Positions 24,114 through 36,335 of a stretch of DNA of 64,000 nucleotides are shown here, piece after piece. Under the pieces are notes generated by a model, which was not told the DNA's origin, did no database searches, and worked only from the letters and a program-made list of their open reading frames with translations. A program made the translations under genes and the position numbers. Position 1 is the stretch's first letter. The number at the start of each line of letters is the position of its first letter. The stretch spans positions 4,402,001 through 4,466,000 of the forward strand of contig JAKCOZ010000022.1 in assembly GCA_022605955.1 (NCBI GenBank). The letters run 5' to 3'. This DNA is from Rallus limicola (lineage: Eukaryota; Chordata; Aves; Gruiformes; Rallidae).

Positions 24114-27100
24114 TGTTCCAGCAAAGTACACTGACATAATTCTCTCTGATTTTATGTGCATTCCTACTGTCTTATGAGACTGGAAGATGAAACTAGCTTG
24201 CAGACAGTGTGTAATTCTCTGAATGTGCAGTAAGTGAAATAAGCTTTCTAATTAAAGGTGTTTATGGCTACAGAAACATTGGATCTCAGCTGCTGCTCTT
24301 TGAAAGAAATTTTTCACCTTATGTGGTGTTAATTTTGAATACCTGTGGCTATGTGTTTCCCCTGTGGCACTGCTAAGAATTTACAGAGAGTGGGTGCAGA
24401 TCGGCCTGATCTCCATTGTAGATACCTATAGTAGATCCCTGTTACCTCCATAGTATCTTTATATCAGTTGCAAGACTTGCTCTAGATTGTGTTTCTCATT
24501 TCTAAAGCTGTGTGATGTTCTGGAGGAGAATGGGAGCTCCTAGAGATGCTTGAATCCTTCAAAGCCACAATGCTACCTACCTAGCTCTGATTTCATGCTG
24601 AAGTGCTGCTTTTTAGGCTCTGCTTGGTGCAAATATCTTTGTGAGTGTCTTAGATCTAGAGATGTTGTCAACTATCTTTGAAAGCTCCGTAGGCACTCTA
24701 GCACTCACAGTGTGTTTATCTACAGCTATTGCTTCCCCCGTGCTTCTCAAGTCAGTACCGTGACTGCTTGGTTGATGTGTTTCTACTTACTGCTGCTTTA
24801 ATTCTCTTTCATATCATTCATTATTTATACATCCATGTGTTACACCACAGGTCCTATTATATGCTCTGAGTATTATTTTGGCGTAGTCCTCGCTGTGGTT
24901 CTCTCCCTCATCACACAGGAGGTGATTTTGCAACAAGAAGTAAGCCTAGGAGAGAAGCTGGTAATGTGAGGATTAAGCACTCATTAAAATGGAAGCAAAT
25001 ATTTGGTTAGACAAAGGAGGAGGAGGACAAAATCCTCTTTGTCTAACCTGATTTTTTGCCGTATTCAGACTGCTAAGGGTGCTTCTTGGGAAGGGTGGAC
25101 TTGAAGTCTGTAAAGCAGTGGCTGTTTTAAGGATGCTGCAGAACCATAAGCCTGGGATGTGTAGGCAGTGGAGAGGGAGGAAGGTGACCTAACCATGGCC
25201 TAAATGTTTGCCCTTTTCTCCCCTTGGTGTGTGAGTGAGTTCAAGGGACTAAGAAGAACATCGCTGCCACTTCTCTGGCTGTCAGTAGAAGTAGGTGGCC
25301 TGGTCTGCAAAGGGAAAAGAGCCAGTGGAAGAGGTGAAGTGAGCCAGCAATCCTCTCCCACTGAACAAGTCAGGAGACAGGGAAGGGGAGTGGTGGCATA
25401 TGGCCCTTAGCCAATTCCAGGACTATTCCTGGGGAACTTCATTGCTTATGACAAGAAAAGGAGTTAAAGTGAATTCATACAGTAATCCCTGGAGTTGTCT
25501 CATCCTCTGAAAAGAAAGGCAGAAGATGATAACCATTTTGGACCTTGTCTGTGGCTAAGCTGTGAGCCTGTGGTATCACTCATCGATGTAGACGTGGAGG
25601 CTGGTTGAAGTGCACCAATATTGTCATCTTATGTCATCACCATCACATGTTCTGGCATCTCAATTACTGTTCTAAAATAATGAAAGGAGTTGTCAGGTCA
25701 GGTAGGTTAGATGAATTACCCAGCTCAGTTACTCCTATCTAAAATAATCTGTATCACTTTACAGAGTGTCAGCATGTTGCTTACTTGAAAAATTGCACTT
25801 TAACACTGGTTTCCCTCAGACATAAATGACCATTAAGGAATTCTCTTGGATTTAGGCCTCTTGGTTTAGTACATAGCAAAGCAAATATCAAAGCATTTAT
25901 ATAGACAGTATTTTAATACTGGAAAAATCTTTTAGGAATATAGTAGAGGAAGAAAACTGCCATGGAGAAAATAAACTTGATTGCAAATGAGAGATTCTGA
26001 TATAGGTGAATGTATCGATTTCTGAATTTACTAAAAAGGATGGCGATGTAGTTGCAAAAAATGATAGATGCTGGGCAGGGAAACCCGGTAGAAGCATTTA
26101 TAGTTATTTTTCCCTTTTTGTTGTATTAGTGACTATTTAATCCTGTCACAACTGTGCTAAGCTTCGTATGGACAGATAAGACAACAATGTCCTCACAGAT
26201 CATCTCTAGTACTCCAAGGAGAATCCATGTGCTCATATGATTTCATCTGGTAAGATGAGGAGCTAGGAGAAAAGGAAGGAAAATAAATAGAAGAAAAAAA
26301 AAAATCCCAGAACAAATGGGGAAGTTATGAGTGACTGGTTCCAAAATTGTGCTAGCTGGGCAATTCATTTCTATTTACCATTTCTTTTTGAGTTGTTGTG
26401 TTAGTGAGATGTAATAGAACAGGAGCATCATACTGGGTTGGTGCTATGTGTACCCAGCAAATCCTCAGTGTGGTGTATTGATATATAACACCCCATAGAA
26501 ACCACCTCAACTGGAGTGGGGTTTGCCTAGAGGTTGGTGGTAGTAAGAGATGTAGGAAGATAAAAATCAAGTAGAGCTAGATGGGAATTTTTCCTTGTAC
26601 CAGAGAAAGCAAAGAAAAGAATTATCCTTTTTTTTCTAAACACATTTTAGGAGCAAAGACCCTACAAATAGTTATAGATTAAAGTAATTACATGTGGATT
26701 GCTGTTGAACTCTTAATTAAAAACAGTGTAACATTAAATTTTATCTTTAAAAATAGAAATGCTTCTGAAAGGAAAAAAATCAATGTTTCAAAGACTTCTT
26801 CCTAAATCAGAATTGATGCTTTTCTTTTAGTGATACTTCATAATGAACTGACATTAATTGCTAAAGAAACACTTTCCTAGAAGTCTGCTGCTCTGCTGGT
26901 TAAAAATTAAAGCCAGGTCTGTCCCCCAAGGCTGCAGAGGTGACAGAGTTTAGCCTCTGCACAAGCAGTATGTGAGGACAGGAGGGTGGAATTAATCATA
27001 ACTTTCCTTCTAGTAGCATAGAACGTGGATATGTGGAAACCAGCACTCCCTCCACTACTGAGCCATGGTGTTTTCGTGCTAGAGCAGAGGATTGGTTCAG

Positions 27101-29880
27101 TGACCCCAGCTTCACCTCTTCTCTTCCTCACAGGAGCTAATGATTAAAAAAACAAACAAACAAAAACCCCAGAGAAACCAACCACAACAATTACTTTTTT
27201 AATGTCTTGTAATCAGTGTCTCAGTTGCTTGAACTTCCCCTCTGCCTGCTTTGTGTGCTCACATATCTGCTTCCATGTGATGCCCCTCAAAGCACCCTGA
27301 ACATTTGCCTGTTGCATCCTCCTTGTTGCTAACTGGGAAAATAAAAGTTGGTCTTGTTTAATTTAGATGTCTGTGGCTGTACCCAGAGATAAACCATGCC
27401 TGGCAGTGATGTGGTTACTTCAATCACCCACTGATAAAAATTCAACAGCTGTTAAATGTGGCTTTTCTGTTCTCTGCTTGGGATTTGTGCTGTTACTTGG
27501 TATGGCTTGAATATGTGCAGGCTTGTTTGGGGTGTGTAATCCAAAATACATAATAGAGCAACTTTGCGGGGGAGGGAGGGGGAAGGAGAGGAATTTGTAG
27601 TACAATCTAACAAAGTAGCCCTTTTCCATTTCCATTGGCTTTGTTCTACAATAAGGCTGCCTTTGTCTGCAGTGATAGTTAGGAAAAACTCAAATAAATT
27701 AGAACATATGAATCCAGAATATCAATAATGTTCTGCACTGTGCAGGATGCCTGGAAAATGAAAGAGAATAGATTAGCATTGGTCAAAAGTGGGCATGAAA
27801 GAGCAGCAATAAATTCTAGGAGTAAATTTAACCAGATACAGTGATGCTCATAATGAGTCAAGGTCAATTGTTGACTGAAACAGTTTAGGATAGATAAATG
27901 AAGGATAATTGAGACTTTATGGGACTTTTCTGTGTGAATCTTTAAACCATTTAACTGAAGTAAAAGGGGTTAAGAGTCAACAAGGCGAGTTGGTGGTTTC
28001 ATGTTGCCATGTGAAATAGAAAAGCAAAAGCTATTTTCACCTATAGAATGATAACAGGTTTTTAGTTCAGAGGTTGCTGCTTTAGGGACCTTCATGGGAT
28101 ACAAAATGTAAAATGTCAAAAGATAACTAATTTGACAGAGCAGAAGGCAAACTCTTGTCAGGGAAATCTTAAATGTGAGGGAGAGGAATAATAATGTTTG
28201 AAAGCATTAAAGCTGCTTGAAACACAATGCTAATATGTGTACTTCAGAAACCAGTGTCAGTAACTAACCCATCCTCGTAACCCTTTCCAGAGCTGGATGC
28301 TGAAAGATACTGGTTTGTTCTTTGTGAGGTTCAATCCCATTCACTTTGTTTAAAGAAAAAGATAAAAAGCCCAAGGGACTGGACGAACAGAGATCTATTA
28401 AAATAGGATAAAACCCCCAAACCAGTGACTTTAATGAAATCTGTGTTTTCAAAGGAGCTGATTACAGTTGCAAAGTATCCAGTGCTGATCAAGCTCAGGC
28501 TATGATAATGGACTGTGTTGGGAGCAGTGAGACCAATTTTGAGTACTGTCAGAAATACCACCTTCCTGACAGTTCTTTACCTGTGATATCCAGGTGTCAT
28601 TTCTGTTTGCATAAGCTGTGGAAATAGAGAACCACCTCTCTGTCTGGTAGATTACTAAGCACTTCTGAAATACTCTTCTGGGTTATCTCTTTTTTTGCCG
28701 ATGTGCCTCAAAATTTACACTGTCTGGTTTCATCTCCCAATATTCACTGCAGCTTTCCTTTATTTCTTCGCCCTTCTATTAGCTGGAAACAACTCATTTG
28801 CAGCACATACTAAAAAAGAATAAAATAAAATCTGTACACCTAAAAAAACCCAGTCACTTGGGAATGAGGGGCCAACAACCAGTTAAATTTTCTCCTGGAA
28901 GTTTTTAGCACAAAACAGAAGCTGAGCTTCAGGTTTTGAAATCTTTTGCGTGGCTCTGATCCCAGAGTCTGCATCAAAAGGCTATCTAATTCCCTGTTGG
29001 ATTTCATCCTGTTTATTATGTAGCAAATAGAGTGTATTTATTTTAAACATCGCTTGGTAACATCCCACACGACTGTTTGCAGTGGTTTGATGAATATTGG
29101 ACAGAGCAAAGCAGGAGCCATCAAGTCTACTTTTTGTAAACCTTAAATTCAATAGGCTTGGTAACATGAAAAAACCAACCCCAAATCTGCTCTGTAGTTG
29201 GCTAGACAGCTTGGTTTAGTTAATTTTATGTGTACGAGGAACAGGGTATATTAATTTGCAAATAAAATTCCTTGTGATGGGGAAGCACTTTGTTGTAATG
29301 TGGAGAGACAAGAAATGAGGGGTAGCAGCGATTGAATGGCCAGGTGATTGCAGAGGTACTGGCCCTCTCTGTCTTGTCTGCTTTACTCAGAGTAGTCTGA
29401 ACCTCCCTGTTTGCCCTCTGCAATCTCCTCTCCTTTGAGAGTCACTGAGGTGAGCGAGCTTTATCCATCTAACAAGTGCCAAGGGTAGAAGGGATCCCAG
29501 CCGCCCTGCTTGTGGGCTTGTACAGGACTGTATCCCAGCATGCCGACACGGCTGTATTTATGGCTTGGAGCTGCACCATCTCATAACCACAGTTCTTCTG
29601 TACGGTGTGTGCCCATGGATGGCTGACAGCACCTTCCATTGCAGCCTGACAGTCTTGTGGTTCCAAATCTCCTTGTTGATTTCCCCCAGCTACGAACAGC
29701 AAAAATACATGTACCAAAAAGCGCTGCAGAGAGAAGGAGAACAGCTGATGGCTTATGATAATTCTATATTTTTCCAAATAAAAAATAGATGGGACATGAT
29801 CCTTAATATCTGCTGGTGTATTCTCATGCAATAGGGTCTAGCTCCTTAAAGGTGATCTCAGAATGCCTCATGCAAGCTGG
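24114..29880. other. Non-coding DNA, AT-rich in the second half
   Basis: No gene recognised. Holds the hairpin at 25005-25048, an A-rich tract near 26290-26305, an A/C-rich AAAC-type stretch at about 27146-27170 and a G-rich purine tract at 27568-27592. 26620-26860 and 27690-28250 are AT-rich single-copy sequence without repeat signatures. Confidence 0.55.
25005..25048. other. 12-bp-stem inverted repeat with purine-rich loop
   Basis: GGTTAGACAAAG (25005-25016) is the exact reverse complement of CTTTGTCTAACC (25037-25048). The interior includes GGAGGAGG-type purine repeats and a TCCT that can extend the pairing. It could be a miniature transposon remnant or an accidental hairpin. No second copy was noticed in the window. 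Confidence 0.5.
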
Positions 29881-29884
29881 TGTT

Positions 29885-29990
29885 ACGATTCCTTATGCAG
29901 GTGACACAGGGAAAAAGAGATTTTCCCAGGGACACACAACAAAGCATGCCAAAATCAGGACTTGAGCACCCCATGTCTCTTTCCTGGACA
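29885..29990 (-). repeat. MIR SINE remnant
   Basis: Plus-strand landmarks follow the reverse-oriented MIR order: CCTTATGCAGGTGACACAGG, GAGATTTTCCCAGGGACACA, then CAGGACTTGAGCACC. They correspond to the 'acaggtgaggaaactgaggc', 'ttgcccaaggtcacaca' and 'gggattcgaaccc' blocks. The element is decayed and its edges are approximate. Confidence 0.6.
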
Positions 29991-31199
29991 GCTATGTGAC
30001 TGCAAAGAGGCTGCCTAAAGCGCTGTTGGCAAAGGAGTTTTCCCCCAGGCCCTTCATGGGTCTTGCAGAGCAGTCACAAGCTTGTGATGGGATCGTGGAG
30101 TTCAACAGCACACAGTGCACTTGGTGGCATGTCACCGGGCTAGTGGAACTGCAGAGCTGCCACAAGCTTGGGAAGTCCCAGTGCACCCTGGGCTCTGTCT
30201 GCAAGGTCTGAGTAAGGTAACAAGGGACTCCTGCCCGAGCTGGAAGGCCCTAAAACAAAGGCAGGTTCCCATTGTGACAGCAGTATTATGCTGAGAAACA
30301 TTGAGCCACCCGGTGATCCTGCTTTCTTCTCTCTGGCTGGGCACAGTGATGATCATATGCTAGATTGCAGGGAAAAACATATAGATTAGTGTTTCAAAAT
30401 GTTCATAACGCTTTGTTGCGCAGGAATGCAATCTGCCAAAGTGCTTCATCAATACTCCTTACTCAGCCGCAGCGCAGGGGTGAGGTGAAGTACACACGTC
30501 TCATGGGTAGGTGTGCACAGTCTGAGCGGGGTGGTTATTGTAACTGCTTCTGGAATATTCACACAAATGTTCCCTTTGGCTGTTCAGGACTGTTGCAGTC
30601 TTTGATGTGATTGTGCCAGCAGCCTGCCTACCTCACCTTTGTGTGTGGCAGAGGATGTTTTTGATTAAGTCACGTCACAGGACTTTGCCCTAACGTGGCA
30701 GAGGAGTGACTGCACGCTGTACTTGGGCAGCCCAACTGCGGAGGCTGAGGGAGCAAAGGGGGGGGGGGAGCAAAGAAACTATCTGGAGAGGAGAGGCAGC
30801 TGCCTGCTTGCTGGAGGAAGGTTTGGCCTGATCCTTCCCATCAGCGCTGATAGGATGAGTTGGGAAGACCTGTCAGCAAAACTAATTTGGGTGACCATAT
30901 GTATCCTGTCCCACAGAAGCGTGATGCCTCAAGCCCAGGAACCCATGCTGCTTGGCTGAACAGCGTTTCAGCTGGCATGGGAAGCTGCTCACTACCAGAG
31001 TTATCAAGTTGATAAAAATGCTGCTTTTAGATGTTTTCTGGGGAAAACCTGATTTCTCAAGCATTAATTCAATACAAGAAACTTTGTCAATTAGCCCCAT
31101 AATCTTATTTTTAGCTCTGAATGTGCAGAGCACACACACGTGTGCCTGCTGAACAGCTGTGGGCCGCTGGGGAACAGCAAGAAGAAAAAACAGAGCAGG

Positions 31200-31345
31200 G
31201 ATTTTGTTTGAGCAGATGAGAATAATTTATATGTACAAGCTATTTATAGAAAGGCTGCAGCAAGCTAATTAATTGTTTATAGGGAGAACTTTAAAGAGCA
31301 TAACCTGAGATCTGACATTCTGTGTAATAATTATAACTAGAGATG
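31200..31345. promoter_or_regulatory. Candidate conserved non-coding block
   Basis: AT-rich, complex sequence with CAAGCTAATTAATTGTTTAT, GTGTAATAATTATAACTAG and several other TAAT cores. It has no repeat signature. The regulatory reading is inferred from motif density only. Confidence 0.2.
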
Positions 31346-31503
31346 AGCTGGAATCAAAAATCAGGATGTGAACACAGATACATTTTTGGGAAAGTTTTGA
31401 ATCTGGTCCAGATCTCAACTGTGCAGCTTTTTGCTGCCATTGGGGTAGGATAGAGCGAAATCCTGGGTTGGAATTTGGCCTTCTGTGTTTTGGTGAAGTG
31501 CAA

Positions 31504-31551
31504 GTCTGGATCCACATTATGTGATGAGTCTGGATCCACGTTCTGTGATGA
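31504..31551. repeat. Two-copy 24-bp tandem duplication
   Basis: GTCTGGATCCAC begins both copies (31504 and 31528) and GTGATGA ends both. The copies differ at two of 24 positions. The unit length is a multiple of three, so an open frame on either strand reads through it with a repeated peptide. That is not evidence of coding. Confidence 0.85.
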
Positions 31552-33199
31552 GGGCCAGCTCCTAATTAGCATCTGGCATACTCAGGGAAGAAAATTAAAT
31601 GGGGTTGCTAGGTATGCACCAACAAAGGCATATTTGGTGCATTTATTTTTTAAAGTAACTCAAAAAAGTGTACTAGCATTTATTTATGACATTTATAAGT
31701 GATAGTTAAACTTCTAAATCATTTTAGAAGTGGCCTAATTTCTGTGAGGTCTTCTTGCACCTTACCATAACGGAGCGGTCTGCCAGTGTCTTCCAGGTTT
31801 TGAGGAGTAACGGAAAAACATTTGAATGCCCTGTGTGGGAAGGCAGCTGAGGCATAGACAGTGATTTATGCCTGGCACTCGCTAGCACTTCTGACTCCAG
31901 CGCGATAGTACTGGATACTTGGAAACTTGGTTCTCATTGTAAACTAATTAGAAGTCAATGATGATGTGTTATATAAATATATATGCAATAGTGACCCAGA
32001 TGAAAGACCAATTAAGGAGCCAGAGAATTAAATCTTAGTCAAATGTTTATCTTAGCCAGTGCATCTGAGTTTGAGAGAGATCTTAGGGCAGGAAGAAAAT
32101 GCTTCCAAGGAAAGACCACATCCTCCCGCCTGTATCATTTAATTAGCTAGTGAGAATAGAGCTGAATTTCAGAGTTTAATTCCACATACCAGAGGTAATT
32201 GCTGAAGAGTTTGATACTTTGCGTCAGGTACTGAAGAACTGAAAGACCTCTCTGTGCAGCTGCTAACCGATTGCTTTAGGTAGATCCAGAAGACCTTGCG
32301 GGGTGGAGGTAGTAGCACAGTTGAGCACGCACTTGCTTCTGCAGCCAGTGGGTGGTCAGGTAACAGCAGAGGACTTGCACACAGCTGGAACACATTTGGG
32401 TCACATTTGACCCAGTATGAGTAGCAGCTTTGACCGTGGCTGGCTGGTGTTCAGCACTGTATAAGGCCCTCGCACACTGCAGTGCTCTTGACTCCCTAGC
32501 TAGAGGCATGATTCCCTGATGATGCTGTCTTCCTCCTGTTTTCATCCTTTTCATCCCACACAGTGTTTTCTGGTTGCTGTGGCTGAGCTTTGGCTGCATT
32601 TTCCTTTCTCTCTTAATTTCTTCCCATTTTGGTATGGACCCAAACCTTTCTGCATGACAGACATGGGACTGCGCTCAGCTTGCTGTCAGTGTTTCCAGAC
32701 AGACAAACCTCCTTTCACCAGACCAGCTCCTGAGCTGCATCATCTCCTCCTGGAGCTGCAGCTTGCGGCAGGCAGGATCTTGCACTCCTCAGTGAACCGC
32801 TCCTGCCATGCTCGGCGTGCACTAGGAACGGGAACTAAGAGATGATGATGTTTCCCCACGTACTTGTCACAGACAGTGTTTTGTGTCTCAGGGCAGCTTC
32901 TCCAACGCCTGAACATGTCACTAGGGAAACATCCTTCCACCACGGTGGCTTAAAAGGGTGGTGGGTGTTTTCTGCAAGGCAAGCTAAACCTCAGACCTGA
33001 ACTCCCTGTCTGTGGAGCACTGCTGCTAATTCAGTGCTGCTCGAGGAACTATTCATCATTCTTGACGTCTTCAGTGAACTTACAAGGCTGTCTAATAAGG
33101 ACCACACAGAGAATCTTTTATTTATATAATGGTCTATTTATCAATGTGAGGTGAGAATTTGACCTTATTATACAAACTTCAGTATTCCCAAGATGTGCC

Positions 33200-33340
33200 A
33201 AGATCCAGTTTCCTCTTGCAGCCCGGCCCTTCCTAACCCTTTTGTATTTTCATTGCACTTTTCATTATGTAGCTAATTAAGCCATGCTCACACATAAACA
33301 CCATTACACAGTTTATCAGCTAGTGAAAAGTACTCTGAGA
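33200..33340. promoter_or_regulatory. Candidate conserved non-coding block
   Basis: Contains TTTTCATTGCACTTTTCATT, GTAGCTAATTAAGCC and CATTACACAGTTTATCAGC in non-repetitive sequence. Texture is like vertebrate conserved non-coding elements. No alignment was possible. Confidence 0.2.
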
Positions 33341-36238
33341 TAGAGATATAACATATATGTGTGTGTGTATGCATGCATATGCTGATAAATACTGTATGCA
33401 GCCTGGGAATCTTTTTTCTGAAGTAGGTCAGAGCTGGTTCAAATCAAACTGACATTTTACTAATGGTGTTGGTATGAATGTAAACTAATAGTCTAACGGC
33501 GAGATTTCTTCTCCCCTTGGAAACAAAATGAGAATAAATGAAAACACAGTGTTTTTGTCCAATTTTTGTGGCATTTTGTGCCCAAATAAAATTTTCAGAA
33601 AGTACAAACCAGCCAATATCACACAAGCAAAGAGACATTACAGCTAAACTTGGATTTAGCCATGAAAGTCAAACCATGAAACAGTCTCATCCATGTATGC
33701 AAATCAACCCTGACTTGGGGTGATGATATGAGTTTTTCTTCTCCATGTGCGTCCTTTGCTGAACCTTTAAAGACAGGTGGGAAATCTGGTGACTTGATGT
33801 GCATACCTGCATTTTTCAGTTAAACCTGGGCTGCTGTTTGCATCTGCTCTGTCCTGCATCACATCACAACAGCCTCTCCTTGTTTTACATGTGAATTTTT
33901 AATTCAGAGATTTAAATTAATTGAACCTGACTCTTCAGGCAAGAGTCCAAACCCTGTGAACAGAAAAACAGAATTTGGTTTATGAACCCACTGTGAACTG
34001 AAGCGTGCAAGGTTTGTCTGGCTTTAGTTACCTGTTTCCAGGGATACTTGAATCTGTTTAAACAAACTTCCATGTTTCTAATTTTCACTCTTCTTATCAG
34101 GAGAATTGTGTGCATTAGGTTTCTTCTGCTGGCTTCAAATACTGCCTGGGGGATGAATGACAGTGAAATTCAGTTTCTGTTAAAAAACTATGCCTCTGTA
34201 AAGTATATTTTACATATTTAATTGAAACCAAGTCATTTATCTGATTCATAAGGTAGAAGGCATACGTAGCTGAATGCTTCAATGCAGGACTGAAATATGG
34301 AGAGCAGTTGGTTGGATTTGTTGTGATACACTAATACAGGTCGCTAGGCTTAGTCATTAAAGGAAGAAAAAACAAGGTATGTGACTCCAAGTGTAGAACA
34401 AGAACCTTAGGGTATCGTGTTAGACCATGATTACTCACATGCATAGAGTATGTGTAACAGATTGCAGGACTAGAACATGTACTGTCATGTTTTCCCACAC
34501 TGGTGGTGTATTAGACTAATCCTTTTTCATCATGGCATGCTCACGAGCATTAATAAAATGAGCCCACTAATTTAACCATATTCTACAACTTTGCCTCAAG
34601 TACATTTTCTGTTCTGGCATGTAAAAAAGAAAATGCACAGAACAATTTCTCATCACCACTGGGACTATATGCCAAGATGATTTGTCAGAACTCCTACAGC
34701 TTCAATGCCTTTGCACCTTTTTCTTCCACCCTTTCCCCTTTCTTTTATTTTTAACTTTCAATTTATTGTTTTTAAATTCAATGAGATAACATAGCTGCCT
34801 CAGGGGAGGAATTTGATGCCATTCCACAGTGAAAATGGCATTCTTTTAAGAAGTTCTGCTATTACTTTACAGCTTTTAAGAAAGATACATACAGAATGAA
34901 AGTTTATAATCAGACTGAACAGTTCCTAAATAGCCATGGGGTAAAGTTCTGGCTCAAACCTGTTAGCTAGCTAGCTCCTAATTAATCTGTATTTCGTTAA
35001 GAAATAAAGGGTTAGCCTGTAATAGTTTTGCTTTAGACAGAAGCTGTGAGAGATCTTAAAACCTGATTCTGAGGTTTACTTCCTTACATTTGTCAGATTG
35101 CCTCGGTCTCTGTTATTAAAGCTCAAGTTTTTGGCACAAGAAACAATTTTGGTAAATGCTGTTACTTCTTGGTAGAGGGGGGTGGGTTTTGTAGAAAATG
35201 TGTCAAGAGCCAAAGAAGAAATTAATTTCAGATGTAGAATTTATATTTGGCAATTGTTCAGAAATATGGAAAAATTAAGGATTTCAGGAAAAAGGGCAGG
35301 ATTATACATGTAAATTTTCCTTCCAAAATCCTTTCCAAGTGAGGTAATATTTGGGCCATTAAATTTCACTACAGGTTTTTTCAGTATAACAAAGACTGGA
35401 AAACCCAGACAGGTTGTCTTCACAAGCACATTAAAATATTCATTAGGAAGGAGGGTAAAAAAGGACTAAAAGCTGAGGTTCAATTGAGATGTTGATAATA
35501 ATAATAAAAAAAAAGTTAATTTGTATTATTTTGGACATTTTAGAATTTCTAAATTTAGGGTAATTATTGCAGCAAAACTTCCTGAATCCTCATTTTTTTG
35601 GGTACTGATAATGTTCTGAGATTTTGTTGGGCCTGAACTTCCCTACAGCTGATCTCCTATCAGAAGGAACCAAGCATTTTTTTTAGGTTTGTTGTAATTT
35701 GATTATTTGTACAAAATTCCTTCAACCACTCATGAATTATGTGAATATGAAGAACAAACATAAGCTCGTCGTTATAATCCTAATTGAGTTGTAATACCCT
35801 CCCACTGGGTACTTCTCTGTCCCTTTAGGAAATTAAATCCCATAAAAAATCTTCCCCCTAATCCACTTATTTTCTTTTGAAAATCAAATCAGGCAGCCGA
35901 GTGTACTTTCAGATACCTAAATACCTTTGTAATCCAAACCCAGGTCATGTTCTGAAGTGAAATGGCAATTGCATGTCCTGCTTAGCCCAAAATTGAGCTT
36001 TGCCTGTGTTGGGGCTACCTCGATGTGGTTCCCTCTGCCTCCTTTCTCCCTCCCTCCCATTGCAGAAAGCCTCTTGCCTTGCCTGTGCTGGTCATGGCTC
36101 CTTGGGGGAAAAAAATGTACTTTTCTCTGATGTTTGAGCCAACTCAGGCCACTGCTGCTTTCTTGTGGTGTTCCAAAAGTAACAGGGCTTTGGCAGCAGT
36201 GATGGTGAAGAGGCAGAGGAAAACAAAGGTAGGCAGGA

Positions 36239-36335
36239 GTAATATCTTTTATTAGACCAAAGTGCTGTAGCTGGAGCCTGTAATGTCTTTGCAAACTTGG
36301 CTGCTTCTGTATACCAAGCTAATGAAAGCTATTAC
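36239..36335. repeat. Palindromic repeat remnant with terminal inverted repeats
   Basis: GTAATATCTTTTATTA (36239-36254) and TAATGAAAGCTATTAC (36320-36335) are inverted copies matching at 14 of 16 positions, 65 bases apart. The left arm, continuing into GACCAA, resembles a dispersed amniote element whose end reads 'gtaatatcttttattggaccaa'. I cannot give a family name with certainty. It is probably a decayed non-autonomous element. Confidence 0.42.

Larger units (their letters stand above)
29991..36238. other. Non-coding single-copy DNA
   Basis: No recognisable gene. Contains a poly-G run at 30758-30768, a diverged 24-bp tandem duplication at 31504-31551, enhancer-like blocks near 31200-31345, 33200-33340 and 34500-34600, a TG/TA tract at about 33350-33385, and an (AAT)-rich plus A-run tract near 35498-35515. 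Open frames in this stretch are all short and lack domains. Confidence 0.55.
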
